Assembly: GCA_029573365.1 (NCBI GenBank)
Contig: JAKQGD010000601.1
Span: 1 to 14,949 of the forward strand
Direction of reading: 5' to 3'
DNA length: 14,949 nucleotides
DNA from: Bacteroidota bacterium
GTDB lineage: Bacteria; Bacteroidota; Bacteroidia; Chitinophagales; Saprospiraceae
Positions 8,297 to 14,949 of the stretch are shown one piece after another. A model generated the notes under the pieces. It saw only the letters and a list, made by a program, of their open reading frames with translations, was not told where the DNA came from and did no database searches. The position numbers and the translations under genes were made by a program. Position 1 is the first letter of the stretch; each line of letters starts with the position of its first letter.

Positions 8297-9383
8297 CATA
8301 CAGACATTGAATGCCGATGGACTGGCAAAATACATTGAGTCAGAAGAATTTCGAATTTCGCCCGCACTGGCAATTTCTCACCACCGTGCAGTTTCTCAAC
8401 TCAATAACCCGAGACTCAGGCCAGACGATGTAGTCATGCTGCTGGCACGGGTAGAAGGGAGCCTGGCCGGATATCTGGGGGTTTTGCCGGATACGATTTT
8501 TTCTGAGGAAGGAAAGCCGGTTCATATCGGATGGATGAGTTGTCTTTGGGTACACCCGGCACAAAGGGGCAAAAATATTGCACGCAAACTTATGGACCAA
8601 TGTTTTGAGTCATGGAACCACCACATTGTACTCACTGAGTTTACGGCAGCAGCCGGAGCTATGTACCAAAAATCAGGATTTTTTTCGGATTTGGCCACTC
8701 TCGAAGGCCGCAGATGGTATATACGGTCAGACCTGGAACGGTTACTAAAGCCCAGGAAGGCAATTTTTAAAAAAATGTCACCCGTTTTAAGGGCCACGGA
8801 CGCAGTATTAAACCTGGTGCTGGATGCTATCAGGCCCCTCAAAAAAGTCGAAGGTCCGTTTTCTTTTGGTTTTACAGACCATGTTCCTGAGGAGGCTAAA
8901 GAATGGATATCAGATTCCGACGGCTTGTTTTCCCGTGGTCCACTGGAGCTCGACTGGATACTGGGCTTTCCCTGGGTACTGCCGCGTGAGACCCGGCCGG
9001 GAGAAGCAACAAGATATCATTTCACCTCGGTGGATACCGGTTTTGATTGCAAAGGTATGCTCGCCAAAGATGCCCAAGGCCAGGCGTCAGGATTTTTGGT
9101 TTTTACCTTCAGAAACGGACATCTCCGCATACCTTACTGGTATCAGGCAAAAGAGCATGCCATAAAATACTCAATTTTATATCTGATAGCCCATCTGAAA
9201 GTCAGGACTCTTACTCTGTATAGCACACCACTAATAGACCAGCTGAAGTCAGTAGGTATTTTTATGGCACCTTACCGCAGGATTACAAGAAGGTATCTTA
9301 TAGCAAAAAAATTGCTGGAACATACTGGGAAGCCGGATTCAAGACTTATTCAGGACGGAGACGGAGATTGTGCGTTTACGTAA
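8289..9383 (+). CDS. GNAT-family acetyltransferase with a probable second GNAT-like half
   Basis: The 364-residue protein starts with a GNAT domain (about 1-145). Its acetyl-CoA motif is CLWVHPAQRGKNIARKLM (85-102), where the usual R-x-x-G-x-[GA] signature reads R-G-K-N-I-A, with Asn in place of the central Gly. A strand and helix ending in AMYQKSGFF (124-132) is the typical GNAT C-terminal part. Residues about 190-340 look like a second, degenerate GNAT fold: a central strand GFLVFTF (268-274), a helix, LTLYSTPL (308-315) and SVGIF (321-325), followed by a basic RRITRRYL segment. The chosen ATG at 8289 overlaps the deacetylase stop; a GTG/ATG-like start 24 bases further upstream is possible. 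The substrate is unknown. The pairing with a deacetylase suggests acetylation and deacetylation of a shared envelope glycan, but that is inference. Confidence 0.75.
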   Translation: MFDIQTLNADGLAKYIESEEFRISPALAISHHRAVSQLNNPRLRPDDVVMLLARVEGSLAGYLGVLPDTIFSEEGKPVHIGWMSCLWVHPAQRGKNIARKLMDQCFESWNHHIVLTEFTAAAGAMYQKSGFFSDLATLEGRRWYIRSDLERLLKPRKAIFKKMSPVLRATDAVLNLVLDAIRPLKKVEGPFSFGFTDHVPEEAKEWISDSDGLFSRGPLELDWILGFPWVLPRETRPGEATRYHFTSVDTGFDCKGMLAKDAQGQASGFLVFTFRNGHLRIPYWYQAKEHAIKYSILYLIAHLKVRTLTLYSTPLIDQLKSVGIFMAPYRRITRRYLIAKKLLEHTGKPDSRLIQDGDGDCAFT

Positions 9384-9412
9384 ACATTCCGAAACAACAA
9401 AAACACAAAGAA

Positions 9413-9889
9413 ATGAAACCCGCCACATTGGTACAGATACGCAAGGAATTAGAAACTGTATCTTACAACAGACTGTTGGACATTACTATGAAGATGGTCA
9501 GACATAAGACGGAAAACAAGGAGTTTATTTCATTCGTACTATTTGACGAAGAAAATGTTGCTGATTTTGCGTCAGACATTCGGCATGAAATTTCAGAAAT
9601 GATGCAGGAGGTCCAATACAAGCCCAGTTATATCATAAAAAGGACACTTAGAAAGGTACTGAGGTATATTTCCCGCTATTGCGGTTATGTATCAGACAAG
9701 GAATTTGAGGCTGAAATGCTAGTATATTTTTGTCGTCTGATGAAAGAAAAACGACTGCACCGCACACCGATAAAAAGCATTAACATTATTTATTACAAAC
9801 AACTCGAAAAAATCGAAAAGTTGTTGCCAAAACTAACTGGGGAGGTTAAAACAGATATCGAAAATGAGCTGGCAGAGCTGACCAGCTAA
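9413..9889 (+). CDS. Conserved small helical protein of unknown function
   Basis: The 158-residue product has no signal peptide or membrane span and is predicted to be almost all helix, with many Lys, Glu and Leu residues. The layout (MKPATLVQIRKEL at the start; ENKEFISFVLFDEE at about 35-48; IIKRTLRKVLRYISRY at 74-89; a further helix with EAEMLVYFCRLMKE at 99-112; and a C-terminal QLEKIEKLL) resembles an uncharacterised cytoplasmic family common in Bacteroidota. I cannot name its role. The ATG at 9413 is preferred over a start 15 codons upstream, which would overlap the acetyltransferase and add a non-conserved-looking extension. It is the last gene before the terminator at 9891. Confidence 0.7.
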   Translation: MKPATLVQIRKELETVSYNRLLDITMKMVRHKTENKEFISFVLFDEENVADFASDIRHEISEMMQEVQYKPSYIIKRTLRKVLRYISRYCGYVSDKEFEAEMLVYFCRLMKEKRLHRTPIKSINIIYYKQLEKIEKLLPKLTGEVKTDIENELAELTS

Positions 9890-9890
9890 C

Positions 9891-9927
9891 ACAAAAAGGG
9901 TCACTCATTTGGAAAGACCCTTTTTGT
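9891..9927. terminator. Rho-independent terminator, probably bidirectional
   Basis: A perfect 12-bp inverted repeat, ACAAAAAGGGTC and GACCCTTTTTGT, encloses a 13-base loop. It begins one base after the stop codon of the plus-strand gene ending at 9889 and lies 21 bases beyond the 3' end of rpsU on the minus strand. The A run on one side and T run on the other fit termination in both directions. Confidence 0.85.
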
Positions 9928-9948
9928 ACAGGTATATTATGGGTGGAT

Positions 9949-10143
9949 TTATTCGCTCTGTGAGCCGAACTTTGTCTGACGGTACGCAGCCGACAGAATC
10001 TCATTTCTTCTTTCTACAGAAGGCTTTACAAAGTGTTTTCTGCTTCTTAGTTCTTTAATAAGTCCTACAGATTGAAACTTCCTCTTGTAACGCTTAAGGG
10101 CTCTGTCAATTGATTCGTCGTCTTTGATATTGATTATCAGCAT
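9949..10143 (-). CDS. rpsU: 30S ribosomal protein bS21
   Basis: The 64-residue basic protein matches bS21 along its length: MLIINIKDDESIDRALKRYK, then KF at 22-23, LIKELRSRKHFVKPS (28-42) and RRNEIL (45-50). bS21 binds the small-subunit platform close to the 3' end of 16S rRNA. Tyr54 is present (SAAYRQ, 51-56); in Flavobacterium the equivalent Tyr is reported to help hold the anti-Shine-Dalgarno tail in a blocked position. The ATG at 10143 is chosen because upstream in-frame extension would run through the promoter. No Shine-Dalgarno sequence precedes it; the leader immediately upstream is A/T-rich. It is a single-gene unit with its own promoter and shares the terminator at 9891-9927. Confidence 0.95.
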   Translation of the reverse strand: MLIINIKDDESIDRALKRYKRKFQSVGLIKELRSRKHFVKPSVERRNEILSAAYRQTKFGSQSE

Positions 10144-10179
10144 AAAACGGTTTAATTTGTGAAAATTTTTAAAGGACCG

Positions 10180-10211
10180 CAAAGGTAAATATTTTTTATG
10201 ATTTAAGTCAA
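10180..10211 (-). promoter_or_regulatory. Complete Bacteroidota-type promoter for rpsU
   Basis: On the minus strand a TTG (10211-10209, in the context CTTGACT) is followed after 21 bases by TACCTTTG (10187-10180). This fits the Bacteroidota consensus TTG-N17-23-TAnnTTTG in both elements and spacing. It is the best promoter in the window, giving a leader of about 30 bases. Confidence 0.8.
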
Positions 10212-10329
10212 GACCTGCATGAAAAAAAAATTCTGATTGCCGGTAAAAGGGGGCACAGAAGGCAAAACTCACCCGCTTCAGGCCAGAACATCTGTATGTA
10301 TCCTGACAGAAATTATCGACACAATTTCA

Positions 10330-10337
10330 TAACTTTA
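10330..10337 (+). promoter_or_regulatory. Candidate -7 element for the crotonase gene
   Basis: TAACTTTA differs from TAnnTTTG at the last base and lies 19 bases before the ATG at 10357. No clear -33 TTG is seen. The position is right for a short leader, but the match is imperfect. Confidence 0.3.
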
Positions 10338-10356
10338 CACTTTTAAACCAGTATAG

Positions 10357-11115
10357 ATGCAGTACGGATACGTAAAGTCTGAGTCCACAGGAAAGGTTAC
10401 CACCATCGAGTTCTATCACCCTGCCCAAAACTCCCTGCCGGGAGATCTGCTGGCTGAACTTACGTCAGCCATTTATAAAGCAGGCCATGATCCTGAGACT
10501 CTGCTGATTGTACTGAGAAGTGCCGGAGACCGTACGTTTTGTGCAGGAGCAAGTTTTACCGAGCTGTCGGCCATCGACAACCAAGAATCAGGGCTCAGAT
10601 TTTTTTCCGGGTTTGCCAATGTGATAAATGCCATACGCAAATGTGGCAAGATAGTGATAGGCAGGGTGCACGGAAAGGCAGTAGGAGGTGGTGTAGGCCT
10701 GGCAGCGGCTTGTGACTATTGTATGGCTTCTAAATTCGCCACCATAAGACTTTCCGAACTGGCCGTAGGTATCGGACCATTTGTCATCGGGCCAGCCGTC
10801 GAAAGGAAGATAGGATTGTCAGCCTTCAGTCAGATGGCACTCAACGCCGTAGAATGGCAAACAGCCGAATGGGGCAAACAAAAAGGATTGTTTACAGAGG
10901 CCTTTGAAACCGTCGAACAACTGGATGCCTACCTCCAGCATTTTACCGCCGAGCTGGTATCCAAAAATCCCGAGGCCCTGTCGGCTCTGAAAGAAATATT
11001 CTGGGCCGGCACCGGACACTGGGACGAGTTGCTTGCTGAGCGTGCTGCCATCAGCGGCAGACTGATTCTGTCTGATTTTGCCAGAGAGGCAATCAATTCA
11101 TTTTTAAAAGCCTGA
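10357..11115 (+). CDS. Crotonase-superfamily enzyme (enoyl-CoA hydratase/isomerase family)
   Basis: The 252-residue protein has the full crotonase fold. The first oxyanion-hole segment is TFCAGASF (60-67) and the second is HGKAVGGGVGLAAACD (105-120). By alignment to rat enoyl-CoA hydratase, the position of catalytic Glu144 is Gly114 (GGGVGL), while the Glu164 equivalent is retained as Glu134 in LSELAVGIG (132-140). The GGGVGL form is seen in methylglutaconyl-CoA hydratase-like enzymes of leucine breakdown, but GIGPFVIGPAVERKIG (137-152) marks a Bacteroidota subgroup whose exact reaction I cannot assign. Possible roles are hydration or isomerisation of an acyl-CoA. No other fatty-acid or amino-acid catabolic gene is adjacent. 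The lycopene cyclase starts 72 bases downstream on the same strand with no terminator between, so co-transcription is possible. Confidence 0.85.
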   Translation: MQYGYVKSESTGKVTTIEFYHPAQNSLPGDLLAELTSAIYKAGHDPETLLIVLRSAGDRTFCAGASFTELSAIDNQESGLRFFSGFANVINAIRKCGKIVIGRVHGKAVGGGVGLAAACDYCMASKFATIRLSELAVGIGPFVIGPAVERKIGLSAFSQMALNAVEWQTAEWGKQKGLFTEAFETVEQLDAYLQHFTAELVSKNPEALSALKEIFWAGTGHWDELLAERAAISGRLILSDFAREAINSFLKA

Positions 11116-11187
11116 ACTCCCCTCCTCTAACCGAACCAAAATCCAACTAAGCAGTTAAGTGCTGTTCGACTTACCATACTTTTTTTT

Positions 11188-12354
11188 GTGAAGGACAAGT
11201 ATGACCATATCATTTTAGGCTCCGGTGCCTCAGGTCTCATGCTGGTATACCGCATGTGCAGCGACCCTCATTTTTCCGACCGCAGCATACTTATCATAGA
11301 CAAGGATGACAAAAACACCCATGACCGCACATGGTGCTTCTGGCAGGAAGGTAATGGCGAATGGGACGATATCCTCACCCACAGCTGGGATACCATACAG
11401 TTTGTCGGCGACAGATTTGTATCAGACATACCTATGGGAGACCATAGGTACAAGATGATCAGAAGTGCAGACTTTTATAGTTTTGTCAAATCGCGGCTTT
11501 CTGGCCTGGTTACCTTCCTCAAGGCAGACATAAGGAGCTGGTCCGACACAGGTACCGGGGCAAGGGTAGAAACCTCAGCAGGAACATTCCATGCATCGAC
11601 AATTTTCAGCAGCATTATGTCCCCCGCGATGACCCCAAAAGACGGCTCTTTTGCCTACCTCCACCAACATTTTACGGGTTGGTTCGTTCGCACGAAGGTA
11701 CCTGAATTTGATCCGGCCCTAGCCACTTTTATGGATTTTAGCATAAGCCAGAAAAACAACACACGGTTTATGTACGTTCTTCCGCTATCTGACCATGAAG
11801 CTCTCGTGGAATACACACTTTTTTCAGAAAATCTCCTGCCTTATGGCGAATACGAGGAGGGCATACGGGACTATCTGAAGGTCAGAGGCATTACAGAATA
11901 TGACATCATCGAATCAGAGCAAGGAGACATACCCATGACGTGTTATACGTTCTGGAAACACAACTCACCACACATTATGTACATAGGGTCAGCAGGCGGA
12001 TGGACCAAAGCGGCGACAGGATACACATTTATAAACATAGCCCGGTACACTGATGAGCTGGTAAAATTTCTCAGGACACACCACGATCTCTCTGCTTTCA
12101 GGTTTCATGGCAGACACTGGTATTTTGACCTGATTTTTCTCGATGTGCTGCATCGCAACAATGCCCTGGGCAAGCAGATTTTTACATCCATTTTTAAAAA
12201 TAATAGTATCGGCACCGTCCTCCGCTTTCTGGACGAGAAATCAACGTGGGCCGAAGACCTGGCTGTGCTCATGAATACTTCGCCAAAAGGAAGTTTTATT
12301 ACATCTGCCGTAAAAAATTTGCCCCTGATGATCAAAAGTTACTTGGGAAAGTAG
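11188..12354 (+). CDS. crtY: Lycopene beta-cyclase (CrtY/CrtL-type flavoprotein)
   Basis: The enzyme closes the ends of lycopene into beta rings to make beta-carotene at the membrane, using FAD as a redox-neutral cofactor. The 388 residues begin with a dinucleotide-binding strand and GSGASG (11-16). Family signatures follow: NTHDRTWCFW (43-52), QHFTGWFV (160-167), FMDFS (181-185), EYTLFSE (208-214) and IGSAGGWTKAATGYTF (266-281), which fits the lycopene cyclase family (Pfam PF05834 type) in Bacteroidota. The reading frame has no ATG near the N-terminus. The start is GTG at 11188, which places the Gly-rich motif at the expected distance. A T7 run precedes it directly and no ribosome-binding site is visible. 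No other carotenoid gene (crtE, crtB, crtI, crtZ) is within the window. It converges on smpB with 33 bases between, and no hairpin was seen there. Confidence 0.9.
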   Translation: MKDKYDHIILGSGASGLMLVYRMCSDPHFSDRSILIIDKDDKNTHDRTWCFWQEGNGEWDDILTHSWDTIQFVGDRFVSDIPMGDHRYKMIRSADFYSFVKSRLSGLVTFLKADIRSWSDTGTGARVETSAGTFHASTIFSSIMSPAMTPKDGSFAYLHQHFTGWFVRTKVPEFDPALATFMDFSISQKNNTRFMYVLPLSDHEALVEYTLFSENLLPYGEYEEGIRDYLKVRGITEYDIIESEQGDIPMTCYTFWKHNSPHIMYIGSAGGWTKAATGYTFINIARYTDELVKFLRTHHDLSAFRFHGRHWYFDLIFLDVLHRNNALGKQIFTSIFKNNSIGTVLRFLDEKSTWAEDLAVLMNTSPKGSFITSAVKNLPLMIKSYLGK

Positions 12355-12387
12355 ATTTTCCGGCTTTCGCCAAAGGTATATTGCAAA

Positions 12388-12852
12388 TCAGAGTTTAATT
12401 TTCTTAATCCTGTCTAGGTCCCGTTTGCTGTCTCTTTCCTTGATCGTTTCACGTTTGTCATATGCCTTCTTGCCTTGTGCCAGGGCTATTTCCAGCTTGG
12501 CAAAGCCTCTGTCCGTAAAATACAGACGGTAAGGTACAATCGTAAATCCTTTTTCTGTGACTCTCCTTTCCAACTTCCTGAGCTCTGACTTGTGTAGCAG
12601 CAGCCTCCTGTCCCTGCGGGCATCATGGTTGTAGATGGTCCCGTGCTCATATTCTGAGATAAACATATTTTTAACTATCAGGGAGCCGTGGTCAAAAATG
12701 CAGTATGCGTCATTAAGGTTAGCCAGCCCCTGACGCAAAGCCTTTACTTCGGTACCGGAAAGCTGCAGCCCTGCCTCATACATCTGGATGAAAGCATATT
12801 CAAACTTTGCCTTGCGGTTGACAATTTCTTTTGGTACCTGTTTTGTTCCCAT
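12388..12852 (-). CDS. smpB: SsrA-binding protein SmpB (trans-translation)
   Basis: SmpB binds tmRNA and carries it to stalled ribosomes for rescue and tagging of incomplete proteins. The 154-residue length is typical. Family features are NRKAKFEYAF near the N-terminus, the GLQLSGTEVKALRQG block (33-47), NDAYC (48-52), FISEYEHG (64-71), and a basic C-terminal tail ending DLDRIKKIKL, which folds into the decoding centre. All expected regions are intact. The gene is separate from its neighbours, with a -7 element 20 bases upstream of the ATG. The tmRNA gene ssrA is not in this window. Confidence 0.96.
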   Translation of the reverse strand: MGTKQVPKEIVNRKAKFEYAFIQMYEAGLQLSGTEVKALRQGLANLNDAYCIFDHGSLIVKNMFISEYEHGTIYNHDARRDRRLLLHKSELRKLERRVTEKGFTIVPYRLYFTDRGFAKLEIALAQGKKAYDKRETIKERDSKRDLDRIKKIKL

Positions 12853-12871
12853 TTTGCGGCTAAAAAGAGTG

Positions 12872-12879
12872 CAAAGATA
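12872..12879 (-). promoter_or_regulatory. -7 promoter element for smpB
   Basis: The minus strand reads TATCTTTG followed by CAC, an exact TAnnTTTG match 20 bases before the ATG at 12852. No -33 TTG lies at the usual spacing. Confidence 0.6.
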
Positions 12880-12910
12880 CGGCTATCGCCCGAATTGTTT
12901 TAAAAAATGC

Positions 12911-12918
12911 TAATTTTG
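12911..12918 (+). promoter_or_regulatory. -7 promoter element for the HEAT-cyclophilin lipoprotein
   Basis: TAATTTTG matches TAnnTTTG and lies 18 bases before the ATG at 12937. The nearest upstream TTG (12895-12897) leaves only 13 bases of spacing, shorter than usual. It is 31 bases from the opposing smpB element, so the two promoters are back to back. Confidence 0.55.
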
Positions 12919-12936
12919 GAGTTTAAAACGGTCAAA

Positions 12937-14949
12937 ATGCTTCTGAAAATATCTTTCCGTTCCATGTTTGTGTTGTCGGTATTGATGGCCGCAATAATAC
13001 ACTCATGCGTTCCGGAATCAAGCAAGGAAATCACTGAGGTCAACATATCTGCCACGGACCCTGAGATCAGAAACATATCCGATCTGCAGGACAAACAGGA
13101 CGTGAAAGGATTGTACAAATATTTTAGGCATAAAAATCCATCATACAGATATAGGGCAGTCATAGCATTTGCATCTATCAGGAAAGCAGAGGCCGGGGAC
13201 AGCCTTGTCAGCATGTTGTCTGACCCTGCTATAAAGGTGCGTGCCGCTGCGGCTTATGCTCTCGGCCAGACAGGCGAGGCCAAATATACAGACAGGCTCA
13301 TTGCAGCCTTTAGGGGCAAGGACACCCTCGATATCAACAACGAATTTAATGCCTCAGTGCTCGAAGCGGTAGGCAAGACGGGAAGTCTGCCTGATCTCAG
13401 GCTTATTTCTACTGTCAGGACTTACCGCAACAGCGACACACTGCTTCTCTTAGGACAGGTCAGGGCAATTTACCGCATGGCATTACGAAACATAACTTGT
13501 GACGAAGGCACATCCAGGATGGTGGAGCTTCTATATGCCGATATGGTGCCTTATGAGGTTAAACTCCTGGCCGCAAATTACCTGGCCCGTGCTAAAGATC
13601 TAAATCTGAGCCTTTCAAAAGTGCGTCTTACAGACATTTTTTCCAGGGAAAGGAAGCCTGAAATACGCATGGCATTGGCTACAGCCTTTGGAAAATCAAA
13701 AGATCCTGACTTTATAGCTCCGCTTAAAACCGCCATGGTGGCAGAAAACGACTATAGGGTAAAGTGCAATATCCTTAGGGCTTTGGGGGCCTTTCCTTAT
13801 GCTGAAATCAGAGACATAGCTTTGGCGCACCTTAAAGACGAAAATCTACATGTGTCTGCTACAGCTGCAGGCATTTTCCAGACCAATGGTATCGTGGAGG
13901 ATGTCCCTGAGTATATGAAATACGATACCGTAGGGATACCCTGGCAGGTGAGGTCCAAAATGAACGGTGCCGTACTAACCCACACTGCCCTGTATTTTAC
14001 CAAGCTTAAGTCTGCTTTTACCGAGAGGATCATTAAAAACATGAAAGATGCCCCCGGCGTTTATGCCAAGGCAGCTTATCTTGATGCCATCGGTAAGGAT
14101 CCTTTTAATTATCCCGTCTTGGTACAGGCTTACTCCAGAGAAACAGATCAGCTGCTTAAGATTTCATGTATCGAGGGACTCGGGAGCATCCTTAAAAATG
14201 AAAATTTTTTCCGGGCTTTTGGCAATGGGTTTGGCCAGGTAAAATCCGAAATTCTGGGTGTACTTATCACAGCTGTCAATAGCGGGGATGCAGGACAGAT
14301 AGCCACTGCGGCTGCCATCCTGCGTGAGCCGGCCCTCCAATGGAAAGAATGGCTCAAGGACCTTGCCTTTATGAAAGACGCAGCCTCCCGGCTCAAACTC
14401 CCCAGAGATGTGGAAGCATACAATGAACTGCAACATACCATCTCTTATCTCGAAGGCAGGGAAAACTTTAAAGCAGAATCCATACCTCACAATCATCCGA
14501 TTGACTGGTCCGTCATCGAAGCCACAGGCGACTCCAGTATTGCAGCCATAAAAACCGAAAAGGGTGTCATCAGGGTTCGCCTCTTTAGGGACCAGGCTCC
14601 CGGAACAGTGGCCAATTTTGTGGACCTCATCAATAAAAAGTTTTACAACGACAAGGTTTTTCACAGGGTGGTGCCCAATTTTGTAGTTCAGACAGGATGT
14701 CCGCGAGGCGACGGCTATGGTTCCCTGGACTATACCATCAGGTCCGAATTACCAGCCACATACTATGACAACGAAGGATATATAGGCATGGCGTCTGCCG
14801 GCAATCATACCGAAAGTACACAATGGTTTATAACGCATTCTCCGACTCCTCACCTTGACGGAAATTACACCATTTTTGGCAAAGTGTTGGAAGGCATGGA
14901 TGTAGTCCATAAAATACAGATAGGTGACAAGATCACCGAAATCATCTTC
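12937..14949 (+). CDS. HEAT-repeat lipoprotein with C-terminal cyclophilin-type prolyl isomerase (3' end cut by window edge)
   Basis: The frame stays open for 671 codons to the window end. The start MLLKISFRSM, a hydrophobic stretch and a lipobox-like AIIHSC (Cys24) mark a lipoprotein. Residues about 55-500 are built of repeated helix pairs with HEAT-like spacing, for example YRAVIAFASIRKAEAG (72-87) and KVRAAAAYALGQTGE (100-114). Residues about 525-671 form a cyclophilin domain: ANFVDLI, FHRVVPNFVVQTG (575-587), QWFITHS and LDGNYTIFGKV. Arg577, Phe582 and Gln585 match Arg55, Phe60 and Gln63 of human cyclophilin A; its Met61 is Val, Trp121 is His and His126 is Tyr, variations also seen in bacterial members. 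The product probably sits in the cell envelope and catalyses proline isomerisation during protein folding, with the HEAT part as a binding scaffold (inferred). Only a few residues should be missing, since the domain is nearly complete. Confidence 0.85.
   Translation, partial: MLLKISFRSMFVLSVLMAAIIHSCVPESSKEITEVNISATDPEIRNISDLQDKQDVKGLYKYFRHKNPSYRYRAVIAFASIRKAEAGDSLVSMLSDPAIKVRAAAAYALGQTGEAKYTDRLIAAFRGKDTLDINNEFNASVLEAVGKTGSLPDLRLISTVRTYRNSDTLLLLGQVRAIYRMALRNITCDEGTSRMVELLYADMVPYEVKLLAANYLARAKDLNLSLSKVRLTDIFSRERKPEIRMALATAFGKSKDPDFIAPLKTAMVAENDYRVKCNILRALGAFPYAEIRDIALAHLKDENLHVSATAAGIFQTNGIVEDVPEYMKYDTVGIPWQVRSKMNGAVLTHTALYFTKLKSAFTERIIKNMKDAPGVYAKAAYLDAIGKDPFNYPVLVQAYSRETDQLLKISCIEGLGSILKNENFFRAFGNGFGQVKSEILGVLITAVNSGDAGQIATAAAILREPALQWKEWLKDLAFMKDAASRLKLPRDVEAYNELQHTISYLEGRENFKAESIPHNHPIDWSVIEATGDSSIAAIKTEKGVIRVRLFRDQAPGTVANFVDLINKKFYNDKVFHRVVPNFVVQTGCPRGDGYGSLDYTIRSELPATYYDNEGYIGMASAGNHTESTQWFITHSPTPHLDGNYTIFGKVLEGMDVVHKIQIGDKITEIIF

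Noticed and set aside
10144..10272. A 43-residue N-terminal extension of bS21.
   Set aside because: bS21 proteins start at the MLIINIK-like position, and the extension would be read through the rpsU promoter.
12355..12387. Possible terminator between crtY and smpB.
   Set aside because: No inverted repeat of useful length is visible in the 33 bases.
14164..14664. A 166-codon minus-strand open frame at the right end.
   Set aside because: It lies opposite the HEAT and cyclophilin coding region, whose domain motifs are clear; the antisense translation shows no domain.

Overview
The window looks like an ordinary chromosomal segment from a member of the Bacteroidota. The evidence is family content (DsbD with a Bacteroidota-type CVNC thioredoxin site, a DUF4783-like protein, a DUF6427-like membrane protein, a Bacteroidota-type lycopene cyclase, bS21 with Tyr54), exact copies of the Bacteroidota -7 promoter element TAnnTTTG in front of several genes, and a general lack of strong Shine-Dalgarno sequences. 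The class or genus cannot be fixed from the sequence alone. Thirteen protein genes were found, two of them cut by the window edges. No tRNA, rRNA, CRISPR array, insertion sequence or phage gene was seen. No stretch above about 225 bases lacks a gene.

Left part (1-3962, minus strand, read right to left): a multi-span membrane protein resembling DUF6427, a free-standing periplasmic copy of the DsbD N-terminal domain, full-length DsbD, then the start of an FKBP-like lipoprotein. The last three concern envelope thiol-disulfide exchange and protein folding. The free domain and dsbD are 22 bases apart and probably share a promoter at about 2912-2919.

Middle part: a long-chain polyprenyl diphosphate synthase (4184-5158, plus) converges on a small secreted DUF4783-like protein (5167-5550, minus). 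A plus-strand operon follows: phosphoglycerate mutase gpmI, a polysaccharide deacetylase, a two-part GNAT acetyltransferase that overlaps it by 8 bases, and a small helical conserved protein. It ends in a perfect 12-bp hairpin terminator at 9891-9927, which may also serve the converging rpsU.

Right part: rpsU (minus) has a complete Bacteroidota promoter. Next come a crotonase-fold enzyme and a lycopene cyclase (both plus), then smpB (minus). A HEAT-repeat plus cyclophilin lipoprotein (plus) runs off the right edge. smpB and this lipoprotein are transcribed apart from back-to-back -7 elements.

Nothing here is a clear new defence, mobile or biosynthetic system. The items most worth a second look are the duplicated DsbD N-domain, the deacetylase/double-GNAT pair downstream of gpmI, the crotonase lacking one catalytic Glu, the HEAT-cyclophilin lipoprotein, and the bS21/no-Shine-Dalgarno translation signature.
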